Below are positions 22,905 to 34,804 of a stretch of 64,000 bases of DNA, in pieces; position 1 is the first letter of the stretch; each line of letters begins with the position of its first letter. The DNA lies in contig CAJQUW010008753.1 in assembly GCA_907163375.1 (NCBI GenBank), forward strand, positions 620,001 to 684,000, read 5' to 3'. Source of the stretch: Prostheceraeus crozeri. Its lineage: Eukaryota; Platyhelminthes; Polycladida; Euryleptidae. Both the position numbers and the translations under genes were made by a program. The notes beneath the pieces are model-generated. The model was not told the DNA's origin and did no database searches. It was given only the letters and a program-made list of their open reading frames with translations.

Positions 22905-23618
22905 ACGATAATAAACAGCAAGTGCACTAAAGCACATCAGATAACTCAACGAATGTGCATATTTCGTTTTTTTGCATTATCTCATGACCAGACTCTTCGC
23001 GACAAATGGATAAGAGCAATTAAACGAGAGGATGTCGATACTTTTGGCCAAAGAAGCGTCCTCCTTCCAACCTTGTCTTCGCGAATTTGTTCTCTGCACT
23101 TCCTCGAAAATGATTTGATCAAGACCAAGTCAACAATTCAATATCATCTAAGCGTCCCAGAAAAGAATTGAAACTAATGCAACTCAAATCTTCAGCAGTT
23201 CCCAGTGTTTTCAACAACTTTCCATTTTACTATACCTCGGCATCTTCATCAACCAAACCAAACTTTTTGTGGAAAACGCATCAACGGCAACAGCTCGCAT
23301 GGAAGGACAGAACACAAGAATGGAAACTTGATAATTCGAATTCCAAAGGATGATATCACCGATTCCGAGGATCTCTTAGATTGGCTTTCTTCAATAAATC
23401 TCCCAACAAATTACACATATATTACGACTTCCGAGTACGCAGTGTTATCTCATTTTTCTTCAGAATCATTTAACAATAAATTGTCTCCACACTTCCAAAG
23501 TTTCATTCGTATATTTCATGATTGTCATTTGACTTCTACATCGATGGAATCAGGGTACATGGCAATCGATTTTATTATCTCTTGGAAACGAATGACGCAA
23601 TCTAAGAAACGGAATTGA
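22905..23618 (+). pseudogene. THAP-domain gene remnant
   Basis: RFFALSHDQTLRDKWIRAIK followed by SRICSLHFLENDLIK gives the Trp and the C-x2-H pair of a THAP finger, and SSAVPSVFNNFP is the closing AVPS-F-P motif about 25 residues later. The first zinc-ligand Cys pair is incomplete (only KCTKAHQ remains) and the frame changes near 23170 and again near 23205. A Ser/Thr-rich region continues to a stop at 23616. This is a second THAP gene, separate from the nested transposon at 12 kb and on the opposite strand. It could be a P-like transposase N-terminus without its catalytic part. Confidence 0.6.
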
Positions 23619-24144
23619 CTAATTTATGCAAAATGTAAGTCACTGCTATGACTCGAACAATCATGTTGTTAATAGGTAAGCTGATCTATAAATATTTCTC
23701 TCCATCGGTTGTTAGTTATAATTTGTACAGGATTTAGTAATTTTATTATTGTACGCATAGCTCTATCACTGGCAATATTTGTTCAAAAATAAAGGCGTTC
23801 CACATTTTACATCGTTAAGCTTATCCTGATGTTATTACAATGATATGATAATTAGCATTTTTCATGATAAATTGATGACAGTATATAACACGTCTACTCA
23901 TTACCTAATGTGCCTCTACATAAGTAAAACCCACTTCATAAATCATAATTTTTAAACATGAAATCGCGTTGATGAAGAGATGAAACCCACATGAGATGAA
24001 CAGTCAAATCCTAGGCTTTTATTTGACGTATTGTTCATTAAGATACGTCAACTTTTATTGAAAATGTGTGATTATGACTCTAAAAATCTGCTTGATTGCT
24101 TAATTGAAAAACTGCCATTATTAATTTAAGTTAAACTGCTTTAG
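23619..24144. other. No supported gene
   Basis: AT-rich spacer between the THAP remnant and the middle Maverick piece. Confidence 0.5.
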
Positions 24145-24660
24145 TAATGGTATATAGACCGGTCCAGGACACCTCCAGACTGTTATAAAATAAAAAAATA
24201 AAGGTACTCCAAAAATGCAAAAAAATGCAAAAAAAATAATATATGACCGATTCAGTAAAAAATATATTTAGAAAAGATACCTCCAGAATTAGTATAGGAA
24301 ATAGTTCATACACTGAAAAGAGTTTTATAAAAATAAAAAATAAAATGATAAAATCAGAAAAAAAGTTTTTAGTTCGTTTGGATTTTTCCATACACTGAGA
24401 ATGACTATAGGAAATAGTTCATACACTGAAAAGAGTTTTATAAAAGTAAAAAAATAAAAATGATAAAATCAGAAAAAAAAGTTTTAAGTTCGTTGGGATT
24501 TTTTCATACACTGAGAATGAGAAATGTAAAAAATATATATATGACCTCCGGACTCTTATAAAAGTAAAAAAATATGATATCTCAAAAATGAGTGTAAGAA
24601 ATATTTCATACACTGAAAAAGAGTTTTATAAATAAATATAATTTTAAGTATAAAATCAGA
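24145..24660. repeat. Maverick-type repeat zone with about 111-bp units
   Basis: Two long copies (from about 24296 and 24409) and a partial third (near 24600) share 'TTCATACACTGAAAAGAG', TTTTATAAAA and AAAATCAGAAAAAAA. The copy of GACCGGTCCAGGACACC near 24157 links it to the zones at 3340-3660 and 51741-52330. Confidence 0.65.
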
Positions 24661-24963
24661 AGATTGCACTCAAAATATTTCTTTAAGAATGTAACACAAT
24701 CTCTCACGATGCCTGTTAATGTTACTGCTTTGCACTCTGATGAACCTCCCAATTGTAGGGAACAGCTACTCCCGCATACATGATATAATTGCAGCTGCTT
24801 ATCGCATTCCTGAGCCATTGAATTACAGAGTAAGCAGCTGTTACCCGTATTAAAGATTAAGGATCAAAAATGACGTGGAATATATTGCAGCATGTAGGAA
24901 GTAAGACTTCATTTACAATTCCATTAATCATAACTAGTGACTGTTTTCTTTCTTCATTGCAAA

Positions 24964-25374
24964 ATGCCAAAACGTACTGCCGCGGAAGCTTTTTCGTTTT
25001 ACATGCCGATTTTACTAAACTTAATTAAAGAAGAGCACAAGGAAACTGCGAATAAATACTTTGAAGAGTGGAAGTTAGAAATTCAATCGAGAAAGAAGAA
25101 CAAATTGGACTCTCAAAAACAAGTGGAGGATATTACAGTAAAAATAGAACAGTATCTGACCACTACTACAATTCCTCAGTTCAATGTTACAAAAGAACAT
25201 TTCATCACCATCGAAGATAGTGCTACTATGATTTCAAAACTGATTGCAAGTGATAAAGTGCACCATGGGTCGTTGCTGAGAAGTGCTGCTTATCAAAGTT
25301 ATGGATTTAAAAGAATTCTGGAATTGAGTGACAATAAAAAAAAACAGATTTGTGACAAACTTGGAACTATTTAG
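24964..25374 (+). CDS. Hypothetical protein, Lys-rich
   Basis: 136 aa from the Met at 24964 (an upstream Met at 24937 is less likely because the sequence before MPKRTAAEAFSF is hydrophobic and lacks a good context). Mostly helical with many Lys and Glu, and no cysteine cluster or membrane segment. I do not recognise the family. A frame at 25328-25570 overlaps its end and could be its continuation after a one-base slip. It lies between the Maverick repeat zone and the protease, so it may be a Maverick gene. Confidence 0.4.
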   Translation: MPKRTAAEAFSFYMPILLNLIKEEHKETANKYFEEWKLEIQSRKKNKLDSQKQVEDITVKIEQYLTTTTIPQFNVTKEHFITIEDSATMISKLIASDKVHHGSLLRSAAYQSYGFKRILELSDNKKKQICDKLGTI

Positions 25375-25654
25375 AATTTCCTATAACGTAAGTTATTGTT
25401 ATTTCTTGATGAACTTATCAGATCTAATTCTACCACACGTATTATTTTTAAATTCATCAATGCTCATTAGTTTTGTTAGAAAACATTTTAAAGAAATCAA
25501 AATTTATATAGAAAAATTGAATCAACCGACAACTATAGAAGAAATGAGGTTTGGTTCCCAAGATGAATGAACATTAACTGTATTGTTTCACTTTTTAAGA
25601 TATGCGCAATGTACATACATATTTGATGTATACATATTTATGAAGACTTCTTTA

Positions 25655-26040
25655 TAAGTAGTAACGCATTCTGGATTATTTTGAAATGTAATTAAATTTC
25701 CTTTTGTTCTCCAGTCTACTACCATGAGACTGCTATTGTATAGATCTATATTTCAGTATGTAACATAATCTTTGGTATGTAAGCATGATTCATGGAACTT
25801 AGTAGTATTGCATTTTGGATTATTTTGAAATGTAATTAAATTTCCTTTTGTTCTCCAGTCTCATGGTAGTAGACTGGAATTGTATAGATCTATATTTCAG
25901 TATGTAACATAATCTTTGATATTTAAGAATGATTCATGGAACTTAGTAGTAACGCATTTTGGATTATTTTGAAATGTAATTAAATTTCCTTTTGTTCTCC
26001 AGTCTACTGATAGTAGACTGACATTGTACAATTGTGTGAT
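25655..26040. repeat. Tandem repeat, about 144-bp unit, 2.6 copies
   Basis: Copies of GCATT(C/T)TGGATTATTTTG start near 25665, 25808 and 25953. Each holds a small inverted sequence around CCAGTCTAC...GTAGACTGG whose orientation differs between copies. Confidence 0.8.
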
Positions 26041-26150
26041 AAGATTGATTGTTGTATTATTATATTTGATGCAAAATACACTGCCGTTGTTTTCATTTTT
26101 CTGTACAAGAAGTAGACATTATTGCAGTTATTGGAATTTATTTCATTTAA

Positions 26151-26405
26151 ATGAATGATGAAAATCCGACAGTTATACTGAGTAATATAGGCAATATATG
26201 TCCTCAGGTTAATAACATGACTGAGTTTTTAAAAATATACAGCAAACAAACCACATCAAATTTCGATTCAAATGAGATTGCTAAGCAATTGGGAATAAAG
26301 AATTTTCACATATTGATGAGAAATGAATTACTATTGATAAAAGATGTGCGAAACACTAACTCCGCTAATAAAGCGATCTTTTACAAATGTATCTTTTCAA
26401 TTTAG
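26151..26405 (+). pseudogene. Duplicated N-terminus of the Maverick protease
   Basis: 84 aa containing IAKQLGIKNFHILMR, matching IANQLGIKNFHILMR of the protease at 26707 with the same preceding TQTT/KQTT block. The frame then loses similarity and stops before any catalytic residue. It is a partial tandem duplicate of the gene, separated from the complete copy by a four-unit tandem repeat. Confidence 0.7.
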
Positions 26406-26429
26406 ATTAAATTAAATGATTTCAAAATC

Positions 26430-26680
26430 GAATAAGTAGTAAGGAAAGTCATCATTGTGGAACAGTTTTTAAATCAATACCCCCCTTCTGACTAAGTAGT
26501 AAGGAAAGTCATCATTATAAAAATGTTTTAAATCAATACCCCCTTCTGACTAAGTAGTAAGGAAAGTCATCATTATAAAAATGTTTTAAATCAATACCCC
26601 CTTCTGACTAAGTAGTAAAGAAAGACATCATTATGGAACAGTTTTAAATCAATACCCCCTCCCTTCTGACTTCTAGGGGT
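26430..26680. repeat. Tandem repeat, 58-61-bp unit, four copies
   Basis: AAGTAGTAAGGAAAGTCATC recurs near 26433, 26494, 26552 and 26610 (last copy variant), each followed by TTTTAAATCAATACCCCC. It lies between the truncated and full protease copies and may mark unequal exchange. Confidence 0.85.
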
Positions 26681-26706
26681 CCATTAAGAAATGTTTTTAT
26701 TATAAA

Positions 26707-27135
26707 ATGAGCAACATAAATGAGTTTTTGAAATTATATGGAACACAAACAACAACGAATTTCCATTTAAAGAAAATCGCAAATCAATTGGGAATAAAGA
26801 ATTTTCACATATTGATGAGAGACGAATTACAATTCCTAAAAAATAAGCCAACAAAAACTATAAATTTCATAACAAATCTTCATACGTCAGACCAAAAAGG
26901 AGTACATTGGTCAGCAGGTACGTCTACTAAAAATGGAGATAATTACTATTTTGACTCTTATGGATTGCCTCCAACAAACGAAGTCAAAAAATTACTTGGC
27001 AATGGAACTTATAATACATTTCAAATTCAAAAACCGGGAACTACTTATTGTGGCCAATTATGTCTTTATGTTTTATTTAAATTACAAAAAGGAGTACCAT
27101 TTCTAGATATTATGTTAGAATTCAACAAACCGTAG
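26707..27135 (+). CDS. Adenain-like cysteine protease (Maverick PRO)
   Basis: 142 aa. The catalytic set of the adenovirus-protease/Ulp1 family is visible in order: His in KGVHWSAG (about residue 64), an acidic residue in YYFDSYGLPP (about 82), Gln in QIQKPG, and Cys in TTYCGQLCLYVLF (about 123). In adenoviruses and Mavericks this enzyme matures capsid and core proteins in the virion. Length is shorter than adenain (about 200 aa) but normal for Maverick PRO, although the last residues may be missing because the palindrome begins two bases after the stop. Frame is intact. No other capsid gene is nearby, so this copy is orphaned. Confidence 0.8.
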   Translation: MSNINEFLKLYGTQTTTNFHLKKIANQLGIKNFHILMRDELQFLKNKPTKTINFITNLHTSDQKGVHWSAGTSTKNGDNYYFDSYGLPPTNEVKKLLGNGTYNTFQIQKPGTTYCGQLCLYVLFKLQKGVPFLDIMLEFNKP

Positions 27136-27137
27136 GT

Positions 27138-29651
27138 TCAGGAAGTAAGCATTCCTATCGCTCATCAGTCGTGCCGGAACCATCATTAGAGGTGCGATTA
27201 TTTCCTTAATGCATACGGTATCTCTATTTTCATACCTTGTTATGTTGTATACGTTGCAAAAAATGAGAGAATGCGTCCTTACTATTTCCTGAAGCCTTTG
27301 CATCCATTCCTGCTCATTTTGCGCATATGAAGCTTCTTGTAGACTTAATGAAATACCCGACAGTACAGGTTTCAACAAATACATAGTGACCCTGTCACCA
27401 GTAATTTCAATAATTTTCCCTACATCACCATCCCTTCGCAATACATACGAGTTGACAGTCTTCCTCTTTTGGTCATCTTCCCAAGTATTGTATAACATTC
27501 CTGCTTCCTCTGAGTTGATTGAAATAGTTGCCAACGCCGCTTGGATATTAGCGGAATTCAGAGAAATCAGAAACGCATTCAGCTGTCGAGAGATCATGAA
27601 TTTTGAGACTAGTTGCCAACCATAACCTCGAGTTCCCTTTAGTAGTCGCTGGAATTTTCCTATGGCACTTTCGAAACCAAACATTGAAACATTAGAAATT
27701 GGTCCGAATTCTCGATAAGAGTCCAAAAATGTTAAAGCATGTGAAAATTTAGTCGCATATTTCTAGCTCCGAATAAATTAGGTAACTTATCGAGCACAAT
27801 GTTAATAAGATAGTCAATCGACAATAAAGATGAAGAGTGATGAAATAGTAAGTTATATAGGACACTCAGAGAGATAATAAATAATTTCAGCTCGGTTCCT
27901 GACGCACCACACGCAAGAATCGGAATGGCCATATGCATGAAAAAATTCCTGAAGTGCTTGGCCTTCCACGAATTAAGCTTTGATAGAGGAATAAGGATAC
28001 TGTACCCCTTCGGACCCTTGCTACGTGTTATTGTCTCATCAATCCATTGTGTTGCTCCTTGTGATAAATGACAAGACTCATTCCGCAAACCGCTAATCAT
28101 TCTCAACAATATCTGTTTCACCTGACCCTCAAATAAGCAGTGCATAGGGTCTATTATATAAGCATCGGGAAAAGAAATCACGTCTGAAATAGATGCCTTC
28201 TTCTTAACACCAAAAATGATTTGACCACTTGATCGGGTAAACTCTGCATGCTCAAGGTAATTTTCACTAGTTCGATGAGGAACCACTCCATCTGGCTGAG
28301 TCGGAAAACAACGGACATGACCTCTCTGTGAAATATGAACAGTCTCTCCAGGATGGAGACATTTGGGGCATGAGAATGCACCGTTGAATTGTCTTAAACC
28401 ACATATGTTTGCCATTGCCGGGAGATCTGCTGTAAAGAATGAAAAATGCAAACGAACTTGATAATCACCGAAGTTCATGGATTTCGGTAATGCTTGAAAT
28501 AATAATGGAATTACATGATCAAAATCAGGCCTTTTCTCAGATTCCACTAAACATAGAAGCATGGTGTTGGAGAATTTCTGCCGCTCAGTTGGGGCTAAGT
28601 TTAGTAACTGTGCTTGAATTGGCCAAAACGACACGCTAGTAGATTTAAAGAAACTTGCACCATCGGCGCACACCAAGAAATGAAGATGAACGACATAATC
28701 TCCATATCTCATTAGATTTTTCCTCACGGCATAATTGCTGCACAGAACATCACACCCAGGGAATCGCCTCAAAATGCACTCATACTCGGTGACCTTGGAA
28801 AACTTAGTCGATAATAGTTGAGACAACTGATGTGTTAGAGAGGGAACGAACACTTTATTACGATTATTATGGGTATCATTTAAACATTCACTCTTGCCAC
28901 AAGCACTACATGTGAAGAAGATATGGATTTCCTCAGCTTCACTGAAAAACAGACGTGTAAGAGACATCATACGCTTCACCGAGGATGGCCAATTATTATT
29001 GGGATGTATTATCGTCAGTAATTTGAGAAATCGATCAAGCGCTGCTTCTGAAACTCCAGCATCTATGCACCAAATGTGAATCAAAGCAGATTTGATATGG
29101 ATGCTTTCTATATTATGAAAAGTTGTCAGAACATGGAATGAAGCTTCAGAATCTTCATCTTCATTCTCCCAATGATTACGGTTATTTTCAGACAACCCAG
29201 AAGTACCTACATTAGACATTAGTCGGTCATAATCAGTGTCATCATCAGCTACCTGAGATAGTTTAGAACCAGCTTCTTCAGAATAAGGCTCTGACGGTGC
29301 ATCACTTATTTCTTCACTTATGTAAATATCAAAGCATTCGGATGAGTGATCAGGGAATTGAAATATATTGAAATTATCCAAACCAGGTTCGTCACCATTG
29401 GATAATCGATTTATATCACGCGTTTCATAGTCTGCAATGCTACTATCGAAACCGTCAAATGAATGGCTACCTATTTCAAAATCAGTGAAACTTTTCTCAC
29501 TTACAGATGAATAGTTTGATGACAAATATTGTTCTTCTCTATCTTCAAATGAAGAAAAGCAATCGGCTTCGATATCTTCACCATCTGAATTTGAAATTTC
29601 TGAGAATTTGTAGCTGTGATCGGACACAGTTTCATCGAAGTTGTCATTCAT
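27138..29651 (-). pseudogene. CACTA-2 transposase, left palindrome copy
   Basis: Acidic N-terminus from the Met at 29651, then SALIHIWCIDAGVSEAALDR, a Cys pair (CSACGKSEC), FTADLPAMANICGLRQFNG with CPKC and HPGETVHISQRGH, DPMHCLFEGQ, and, one base out of frame, LDSYREFGPISNVSMFGFES. The order is that of EnSpm-type transposases. The frame break at about 27727-27732 is shared with the right copy, so it predates the palindrome or reflects an unrecognised splice. Downstream this copy reads further without a break (VGKIIEITGDRV) than the right copy, but loses its last few codons at the palindrome edge. Confidence 0.75.
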
Positions 29652-29696
29652 CTGAAATAAAATCATTTTTGAAAGAATAATTAGTTTAGCCATGTG

Positions 29697-30075
29697 TTGC
29701 ATGTGGGTCAATCTGCGCGATCAGTCACGTTCCAAAATCGTGCAAAGTCTTATGCCAAGCGCACTCAAACCATCGAACTTTTATATTTCATGAATGAGCC
29801 AGGTGTTAAGGTACCTTTAAAAGGTAGTTAGGTCTTCTGTACTCACCAACTCCCCACAGTAGAACGTGACTGACCGCTTTTTAAATGAGTCCTGAGAAAT
29901 ACATGTAGGTATGGCAGAAATAAAATCACAACTACATTTTTTAAGGTATCCCAACACCTGGCTCATTCATGATAATTATATCTGTTTGTATTGAATGCTA
30001 GAATGCTTTGAGCACGCCTAGTATAAGACTTTGAACAATTTAGGAACGTGACAGACCACGTGGATTGGCTCATGT
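29697..30075. repeat. Foldback/MITE-like inverted repeat (left arm copy)
   Basis: CACGTTCC...AAAGTCTTAT at 29727-29753 is matched inversely by ATAAGACTTTGAAC...GGAACGTGA ending near 30055, and an inner pair CATGAATGAGCCAGGTGTTA (near 29790) / TAACACC-type TGGCTCATTCATG (near 29970) encloses about 120 bp. The whole is a nested inverted repeat of about 375 bp, without coding capacity. The mirror copy is at 43179-43557. Confidence 0.7.
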
Positions 30076-30349
30076 GCATCGCCTTACGAAACACACATGT
30101 ACGTACATTATGAAATGCAAAGGATGAAATATAGCAAGTTATATGAAAGGTACGTGAAGTTCTTGTTTGTTTTATAACCACCTTTCTTCAAGTAAACGGT
30201 ACGTTATACACAACAAAATAAGGGACTATTTCCTAGGCATGGATATTAAACACAGGTTTATCAGCCCCTTAGCAAACGTCTGAACATTTCTGTAGCAAAT
30301 TTGATTCAGGCCTCACACGAAGCAAATAGTGAGAAATAGGACAATAAAC

Positions 30350-30475
30350 TCGAACAATACATGCAATCCCACACTTCAACAAGCTGATGGCGGCCAAATC
30401 GAACAACAATACATGCAATCTCACACTTCAACAAGCTGATGGCGGCCAAATCGAACAATACATGTAATCCCATAC
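30350..30475. repeat. 62-bp tandem repeat (left arm copy)
   Basis: CGAACAATACATGCAATC followed by AACAAGCTGATGGCGGCC repeats a little over twice. The mirror copy is at 42779-42904. Confidence 0.8.
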
Positions 30476-31013
30476 TTACATAGAAAAACAAATACAAGTT
30501 GATTGGAAATGTTTTTTCTTACTAATGAGCTTTACTTTCTCATGTAACGTATGAGAGTTGAGACACATTATACATAAAACATTACATGTACACCATTAAC
30601 CGGTGAAGCAATGTACTCGTAGTATGGATTTAACAATGTATAATGGAATTACATAAAAACAATACAATTAAACAACAATTGATTGCGAATGATAACAATG
30701 TATGTCTGAGTAAAAAAATATCAGAAGTTACAGAATATCTGTGTCGTGCGAAACAATGCTAATAAATGAAATAGTAATGACGACTCTTAAAAGTGATGTA
30801 AAAAATGCGATAGTAAATGCGAGTTTTCGATAGAAAATAGAAAGTATCTTGTACACTGTAAGGCAAAAGAAAACTGAACTTACGTGTGGCAAAACTAAGT
30901 AAACCGTGAGTACAACTATTTATGTGGAGATGTAAATTCATGTAGGGGAACATACCAAGTTCTTTGAAATGATGGAAGCAGTGATGAGAAAACAGATAAG
31001 AACAAGTTCTTCG

Positions 31014-34000
31014 CTATTCGTTGGACAATCTTCTCTTCTCGTCCCTCGCCAGTTGATTCAAAGATGCCTTGACCTCCTTCCAGACGGATTCGAACTGAGC
31101 GGGGGCAATGTTGCAACTTTTCTGTAGTACACCTGGAAATACAAAGATGACATTTATCACAAATATACTTAGAAGAGAAACGTTGTGCGAATAGGACTGT
31201 AAAGAATTTTATTAATAAGCATGGAGTAAAAATTCAGAAATTCTTTGGCAGAATATTTCATAAGCAATACATTCAGCGTCTAGTTACCGAAAAGTGATCC
31301 TACCACCAATCGACTTATACGGTCATGCCTTTATGTATCTTCTTTCATTCACTTTTCATTAGTTTGTCTACTTAGCAACTGAATGTGCAATTTTCCTAAT
31401 GCCACTATTCTATCATTCGTCATACGTATTATCAGTAGTAATCAAATAGCTAAGTATAATTACATTTGAAGTATGGAACATAAGGCGATAACTTCTAACG
31501 AAATACTTAAACCCCGTGAATATATCACATGGTGATATTAATATACAAGTATACTGATACCATTACATAATTGCGAATACTGCGACACTTACGCTTGAAA
31601 TCCGAAACATCATCAAACGAAGCTTGACTTCGTTGCGAGCTTGATCCGCAATGAGAGTCTACTATGTGTGATATGAGATATCCACCTCCATGCTTTAAGC
31701 GTATATATTCTCGCATGAATCTTGGTGAGTTGCTGATAATTGTGCTTAACGAGAAGTTGCCATCTATACCAAGGATTTCCTGAAAAAATGAGATTATGCA
31801 ATTAGCCTATCTTGATAAAGTCTCATCCCTTTTCTTCAACAAAGCTTATTATATCAATTTTCTTTACATCACTTATATAACTATTCATGGCTTAGGCATC
31901 ATAAGTAAAACGTGTCATGTGATTCCGATGTACCTCGAGAATGCAACGGTTTTGGGTGTTTAACACTTTTGCGTTCATCAATAATGCACAATAACTTAAT
32001 AACTCAAAAGTATGCCTCTAATGTCTTAACCTAGGCCAACGATGTCTTTCTTGCTTGATTATACTTATACAAGACCGTCATCAGATTCTTCAAAAACAAT
32101 TAGATCACTTAATGATGTGCTCACTTCATCTTCGAACTGCTTGATTGTAACTGATGTCGACTGATTGAAAACAGCTATCATTCGATTCATCTTATGGGTA
32201 AGCCTCCGCTCCATCAAATCCATTTTCTTCTTCATGCATTCCTTCAAAGTTTCTAAAAAAGTAACAAATTCAGACAGATGGTTACTGCGACAACAGTTTT
32301 TTCATACATACCTCCAGCTTCGGATTCTTGAACATGTGGTGTCGATGTCATAACTCTGTCTACCTGTGTGATACCTGTCTCTATCACGTCTTCTTCTGAT
32401 TGGCTTGCCATTGATGTTACGACTGATGGTACTGAAAATACAATATGAAGGAACTTGATATTGTATATGAAAGAAGTTTCTATGGATGTGCCAAATTATT
32501 CTTCGATATATCCAAACAGACATATGATTTATGCATTATTAATTAGGAACATTTTAATTCCTTAATGCTGAGAATTTATCCTGAAAGTTTAGACACGTGT
32601 GCATTTCAATTTTGGTGATTACTCCACTTTGTTCACCAGCAAGAATATACATGTATAAAAAATACATGGTAGCTGATGTGGATTGTTTGTTGTAATAATG
32701 ACGGACTCACCGCTAATACTTTCAGTAAATTACATTAGACTCACTCGATAAGTATCGAGAATGTCCTAATCGAGCCTTCAGTGACGTGACTAGTGCTTGT
32801 TCACTTGCAATCTTAGCCATGGTATCTGTAATGCAGACATTCTTTTGTTTAGATCACTGAAAATATGGTGCGTTTTGCGCACAAGGATAAAATGTGACAT
32901 ATATTTGCTTCGTACATGAAATATACGCTCGTAGTAAGTGACCCAAAGATTTCAATTACGTTCATATAAAGAGGTTTACTGACATTCAAATTATCTTGTT
33001 GACTCATTTCAGAAGTAATATTCATACCTTCAAAAGCTACAACAGCTCCATATTTGAAATTCTTGAATTCAAGTTTTCTGAAAAAAGGATCAACTTTTGT
33101 CGATATGTACACGTATTAATTTCAATAATCTAAAAAATCATGTACAATTCATGTACATCATGAATTTCATGTACACTTTTTCATTTTCATGTACAATTCA
33201 TGTACACGCGGCAACCCTGGTTAGTGTAACATTAGTTTACATTCGTGTTAACCAATAGTGTTACACATAAGACAATTTTCGAATTGATATATTTCCAGTT
33301 GAATCAGTAACTAAGTCAAACTCTGCTTCAGCACAAATATTATATAAGTATACATAGGATGGACATTGATCAGTTGAAGTAGTCGCAAAAGAAATTGATT
33401 TTATTAACCATGAGACAGAAAATAGGAACAGGGACTTTGAAAATCACGGGTTTCAGATAAAGTTTCTCAGTATTCAAAAAAATTATCAACTAAGATATTG
33501 CATAATCACTAAAAAAAGAAAGTTGATATACTATGTCACATTCTAAAATTTGGTTTACATTTGCCGCGCGTGTAACCATAAATTGTTCGATTTTTTAAAA
33601 AAGCGCAAAATCTGATACCAATGGTGTGTAGTAGTGCACCGACTAAACTAATATATTGGATTCAGAAACTCGAGACATGTTAGGAAATGACTATTTCTGA
33701 ACATCAAAAAGCTGTGTTCAGAAAACCTTATTTTCCGTCTTGTTGTTTAAAATTGCGTGGAACGCCTGATAAATTTTCATAATGTTAGTATACAAATACA
33801 GGAAATATTCGATGAGCATGAAATCAAAACCCTGAAATTTTCGTTTCTTGCCAGTTTTGGATGGATTGGTGCGTCTTTTTTTCTTGGATATTCTCATTTT
33901 ATTTGTAGGACTACACTCCTCGTCGGTTGAATCGAGCACATCAGTATCTGACGAAGGCCTATTACCTGTGAGATTAACAAAAAAAATCATTGTCAACCAC

Positions 34001-34804
34001 TTGTACAAAAAGAAACACAGGAAATACAGCATCCACCTTAACCTACATATATACATACCATAATATTGTACAAGAAATTCATGATACATAATATTTAGGA
34101 TCACAAATCAAATGTATATTTTTTCCTCTACGATAAAAAGTGCACGCAAACAACGCATGAACAGGGTTTAGTGAAGTTTTCAGTAAGAAAAGAATTTCAG
34201 TAATGCACGATATTTCAAAAAAAAATGTTTCTATGATCGGCAACAACCCTGTCATTACCTACTGGTACGGCAGTAATTTCTATTAATTAGTGTTATAAAC
34301 GTAGGAAGGTACTCTTCAGAAAATGAAATGTTTACTAATGCAGGCAGTCGTATCAAGACAAAAAAGGATAAAGTTAACTTAACTTAGGCTCACGTACAAC
34401 ATCGAGTTCAGATTATAATTTAGGTTCACTTACATAACTTGTTCGTCGGAACTAGATCAATAGTTTTTAAATTGCATGGATCACTAAGATAAAAACCGAT
34501 GATATTACTGTGAAATGCAATGCCCTTAAAAATCATTTATCACTAATTTACTAAATTCATCTCCGGGTCTCAATTAGAAGGGCCGTCCACATTTCTGACA
34601 ACTTAAATGCCTACTTAATCAACTCACCACTTTCAAATCTTCCTTCTCCTCTGTCGTTAGCGTAAGAAATCTCGAATTGAAATTGATTGTGGAATATTTT
34701 TCATCATTCTGACACTTTTCATAAACAAAACAAAAATAAGTGTCTGAAAAGTCAACTGGAATCTTTGATTTAGCTGCTATTCTTTTCCTAATGGGACGCG
34801 ACAT
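31014..34804 (-). CDS. CACTA-2 accessory gene, left palindrome copy (multi-exon)
   Basis: Reverse-complement counterpart of the gene at 38443-42240; all its exon frames and splice borders are present in this arm too (for example exon frames at 32071-32252 and 31014-31132). Coordinates are converted from the right copy. See that entry for exon structure and protein features. Confidence 0.5.

Larger units (their letters stand above)
24145..27137 (+). mobile_element. Maverick-like fragment with protease gene (middle piece)
   Basis: Begins with a repeat zone containing GACCGGTCCAGGACACC, one base different from the motif in the outer Maverick pieces, and contains an adenain-like protease. It ends abruptly two bases after the protease stop, exactly where the left palindrome arm begins. 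The capsid, ATPase and polymerase genes are absent. Confidence 0.6.

Noticed and set aside
25655..26680. CRISPR-like array
   Set aside because: Repeats are long, contiguous tandem units without spacers, in a eukaryotic context.
33120..33210. CATGTACA repeats as a regulatory site
   Set aside because: Short palindromic words of this kind are scattered through the window; no specific support.
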